From Rufibacter hautae (GTDB lineage: Bacteria > Bacteroidota > Bacteroidia > Cytophagales > Hymenobacteraceae), in NCBI RefSeq assembly GCF_008271695.1, contig NZ_VKKY01000001.1, forward strand, positions 1-64,000: a stretch of 64,000 nt of DNA, written 5' to 3'. The position numbers were made by a program, and so were the translations under genes. The notes below the pieces were generated by a model. That model did not search any database. It saw only the letters and a program-made list of their open reading frames with translations, and had not been told where the DNA came from. This document shows, in pieces, positions 62,083 to 64,000 of this stretch. Numbering within the stretch: position 1 is the stretch's first letter; the number at the start of each line of letters is the position of its first letter.

Positions 62083-62491
62083 AGTGTTTGGCTTGATGTA
62101 GACTTAACACGGGAGTTAAGCAAGTTCCAAAGTTTAAAAAAATTGCTGAAACATCACGCTTAAAAAATGGCGTTCTGAGCATGATTTTAAGGAATCAGCC
62201 CTGAAACGAACCGGTTCCGCAATTCACCTCTCCCCTATCTGCCCTTCGTTTTCCCCTGAAGCTGGCAGCAGATTCTACAGGAAACGGATTTACGCCTAAG
62301 TTCCTAGAACTGTGCTCCTTTGGGGGTGCCTCTAGTCAGTTAGGTGTAGCTACAGAAGAATATAAATAAAAAATGTTGGGGTTGGATTAGGGGTAAAGCC
62401 AGAGGAGGGTGTCTATACTCTTGAAAATGCATATAAGCGCTTTGCATCCTTTGTCAAAATTACTAACCCTCACCTTCAACTTAACGAGAAA
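62083..62491. other. Divergent intergenic region, 409 bp
   Basis: It separates the leftward peptidase from the rightward lipoprotein. It holds one 39-bp palindrome (62170-62208). No promoter of the standard form is convincing in either direction. Confidence 0.5.
62170..62208. repeat. Interspersed 39-bp palindrome, copy 20
   Basis: GCGTTCTGAGCATG left arm, centre TTTTAAGGAA, right arm TCAGCCCTGAAACG. More diverged than most copies. Confidence 0.55.
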
Positions 62492-63319
62492 ATGAAATTC
62501 CCTAAATTATTACCAGTCCTTTTTGCTGCCTCTTTATTCATCATGGGTTCTTGTACCGATGACGAAGATTCAACTCCTATTGATGGTATCCAGGCTTGTA
62601 AAGCAGTGAAGATCACCGATGAAGACGGTGTGACCTCGGTTACCTACGCCAATGACAAGATCTCCTCTTTCTCTAATGGTGAGTTTGGCTCAGTAAACGT
62701 ACAGTACCATTCTTCTGGCAGCAAAGCCGGCAAACCTTCTAAATTGGTATTTACGGATGGTGATCAGGGCGACGGAACCTTGGAGTACACCTATGATGAC
62801 CAAGGCAAACTGACAGGCACCCTGCTGACCGGCGACGACATGGATGGCATGGGCATGGCCTCTGAAATTGAATACAGCGGCAACCGCATCAGCAAAATCA
62901 CCCGTTTGGCTGTAATCCCCGCCGAGGAAGACGAAGAACCCGTAACGTTCTCTATGGGCTGGTCCACTTTCCAGTATGATTCCAAAGGCAACGTCTCCAA
63001 AGCCACAGAGTACTATGACAACCCGCTCACCGAGGAAGACGAGTCTACTTCTCCTGCTGCCACTACGGAGTACACCTATGACGCTAAAAACAGCCCAATC
63101 TCTGCGTTTGAGGCGCTCTTCGTTGGATTGCCGGGCTTGAACCCTGCCAGCGTGAACAACGTGATCACCGAGGTTCGGAAAGAAGGCAGCACCGTAGACA
63201 AAGACCTTTCTTACACCAACACCTACGTGTTCAACGACAAAGGCTACCCTACCAAAATCACCAAAACCACCCAGAACAATGATGTAACCACCATGAACGT
63301 GGAATACAGCTGCCAATAA
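62492..63319 (+). CDS. Lipoprotein with YD-repeat-like strands
   Basis: 275 residues. Lipobox MGSC (Cys21) predicts a lipoprotein, followed by an Asp/Glu-rich spacer. The mature protein contains repeated strand pairs like LEYTYDDQGKLTG, FQYDSKGNVSKATEYYD, TEYTYDAKNSPIS and FNDKGYPTKITK, resembling YD/RHS-type repeats. Similar Bacteroidota lipoproteins are uncharacterised. It ends with a strong GNRA-loop terminator. Confidence 0.75.
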   Translation: MKFPKLLPVLFAASLFIMGSCTDDEDSTPIDGIQACKAVKITDEDGVTSVTYANDKISSFSNGEFGSVNVQYHSSGSKAGKPSKLVFTDGDQGDGTLEYTYDDQGKLTGTLLTGDDMDGMGMASEIEYSGNRISKITRLAVIPAEEDEEPVTFSMGWSTFQYDSKGNVSKATEYYDNPLTEEDESTSPAATTEYTYDAKNSPISAFEALFVGLPGLNPASVNNVITEVRKEGSTVDKDLSYTNTYVFNDKGYPTKITKTTQNNDVTTMNVEYSCQ

Positions 63320-63341
63320 GAATTCTGGAACGCTTACCTGT

Positions 63342-63368
63342 AAAGGCCTGGGAAACCAGGCCTTTTTT
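63342..63368 (+). terminator. Terminator after the YD-repeat lipoprotein gene
   Basis: AAAGGCCTGG, loop GAAA, CCAGGCCTTT, then T residues. Confidence 0.85.
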
Positions 63369-63398
63369 GTGCCTTTTTCTAAAGCAGCACCAAAACAG
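63361..63398. repeat. Interspersed 39-bp palindrome, copy 21
   Basis: CCTTTTTTGTGCC left arm, centre TTTTTCTAAA, right arm GCAGCACCAAAACAG. Its left end uses the T-run of the preceding terminator. Confidence 0.6.
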
Positions 63399-63421
63399 AA
63401 TAGCAAGGGTTTCGTGCTTTG

Positions 63422-63461
63422 TTGTTTTAGGGCTATTCTTGGGAAAACGGCTGAAAAACAG
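63422..63461. repeat. Interspersed 39-bp palindrome, copy 22
   Basis: TTGTTTTAGGGC left arm, centre TTCTTGGGAAAA, right arm CGGCTGAAAAACAG. It lies 24 bp after copy 21, a tandem arrangement like that at 15676-15775. Confidence 0.65.
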
Positions 63462-63525
63462 AGGTTGTCTGCCGCGGCTGAATTCTCTAAATTGTCGGCG
63501 CCAAACTATACGCAAAGAACAATTT

Positions 63526-64000
63526 ATGAAACCAACCCTCTGGCAATGGCTGGTGCTGGTGCTCCTGTGGCCCACCCTCACCGCCTCTGCCCAAACCCTT
63601 ACAGATTCGGCTTACATCCGGCAGAACTACACCAAAACCGAGCACCAGATTGCCATGCGCGACGGTACCAAACTGTTTACCGTGGTGTATGCGCCCAAAG
63701 ACAAAAGCCAGAAATACCCCATTATGCTTAGCCGCACGCCTTACTCGGTGGGACCGTACGGCGCGGACAAGTACAAAACCAGCATCGGGCCATCCCCAGA
63801 CATGATGCGCGAGGGCTACATTTTCGCCTACCAGGACGTGCGCGGCAAGTACATGAGCGAGGGCGAGTTCATCAACATGAAGCCCATCATCGCCAAGAAA
63901 GGCAAGAAGGACGTGGACGAGACTACCGATTCCTATGATGCCATCGCCTGGCTCGTGAAGAATGTGCCCAACAACAACGGCCGCGTGGGCCAGTGGGGAA
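63526..64000 (+). CDS. CocE/NonD-type S15 hydrolase, cut by the right edge
   Basis: The first 158 codons of an exported alpha/beta-hydrolase, from the ATG at 63526 with signal peptide ending ASAQ. Family markers are YPIMLSRTPYSVGPYG, YIFAYQDVRGKYMSEGEF and AIAWLVKNVPNNNGRVGQWG, the last of which leads to the catalytic Ser beyond the window. This class includes X-Pro dipeptidyl peptidases and acyl-ester hydrolases. Confidence 0.88.
   Translation, partial: MKPTLWQWLVLVLLWPTLTASAQTLTDSAYIRQNYTKTEHQIAMRDGTKLFTVVYAPKDKSQKYPIMLSRTPYSVGPYGADKYKTSIGPSPDMMREGYIFAYQDVRGKYMSEGEFINMKPIIAKKGKKDVDETTDSYDAIAWLVKNVPNNNGRVGQWG

Noticed and set aside
1-64000. CRISPR arrays, insertion sequences, prophage or integrase genes
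   Set aside because: No regularly spaced direct repeats with unique spacers, no transposase or integrase proteins, and gene content is core throughout.

Overview
The window looks like a chromosomal segment of a Bacteroidota bacterium, most likely order Cytophagales and close to the Hymenobacteraceae (Rufibacter/Pontibacter/Hymenobacter type). Evidence: promoters follow the Bacteroidota pattern TTG - 19 to 21 bases - TAnnTTTG; start codons lack Shine-Dalgarno sequences; there is an alternative complex III (actABCDEF) joined to a caa3/aa3-type oxidase cluster; a type IX secretion cargo with a gliding-motility C-terminal domain sits beside a PorP/SprF protein; and there are several family-typical proteins (GSCFA, DUF983, DUF420, RelA/SpoT with TGS and ACT domains). 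Nothing suggests a plasmid, prophage, insertion sequence or CRISPR array; it is mostly core genome.

Layout. 1-1000: leftward regulatory block with five evenly built tandem promoters and a boxA-like site, probably the head of an rRNA operon lying off the left edge. 1.0-3.1 kb: fur-type regulator, STAS protein, purA. 3.6-7.4 kb: outer-membrane protein, lipoprotein, spoT/relA. 7.5-11.8 kb: tRNA-Leu, then the protein quality-control run tig, clpP, clpX. 11.9-16.8 kb: lpxB, a BtuF/FecCD-like uptake pair overlapping queD, and hldD. 17.0-25.6 kb: FRG-domain protein, DUF2007 protein, and a 7.2-kb pair made of a giant multi-membrane-span histidine kinase overlapping a giant outer-membrane beta-barrel. 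25.7-42.6 kb: a 17-kb leftward respiratory supercluster, actABCDEF - ctaC - ctaD - ctaA - ctaB - two subunit III genes - subunit IV - Sco-like - DUF420 - small CxxC protein - DUF983, headed by one good promoter. 43.7-44.8 kb: rpsF-rpsR-rplI. 45-53 kb: HAD phosphatase, GSCFA protein, DUF255 thioredoxin-like protein, secreted protein, priA, cupin-like protein. 53.0-57.5 kb: a type IX secretion cargo/PorP pair flanked by two related small-RNA-like loci. 57.5-64 kb: Rieske protein, cytochrome c-sugar dehydrogenase, M14 peptidase, lipoprotein, and the start of an S15/CocE hydrolase cut by the right edge.

Two things are not explained by ordinary annotation. (1) A family of about 39-bp interspersed palindromes: I count 22 convincing copies by eye, in most longer intergenic gaps and twice inside genes in frame, about one per 2.9 kb, with none noticed in the respiratory supercluster. 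(2) A pair of candidate small-RNA genes at about 53.3 and 57.25 kb: they share a 97-bp promoter block, a 56-nt identical 3' end with terminator, and a palindrome at identical spacing, but have unrelated structured middles. They flank the secretion operon as direct repeats.

Limits: all calls are by eye without database searches; positions of short sites may be off by a base, and families are named from memory of motifs.
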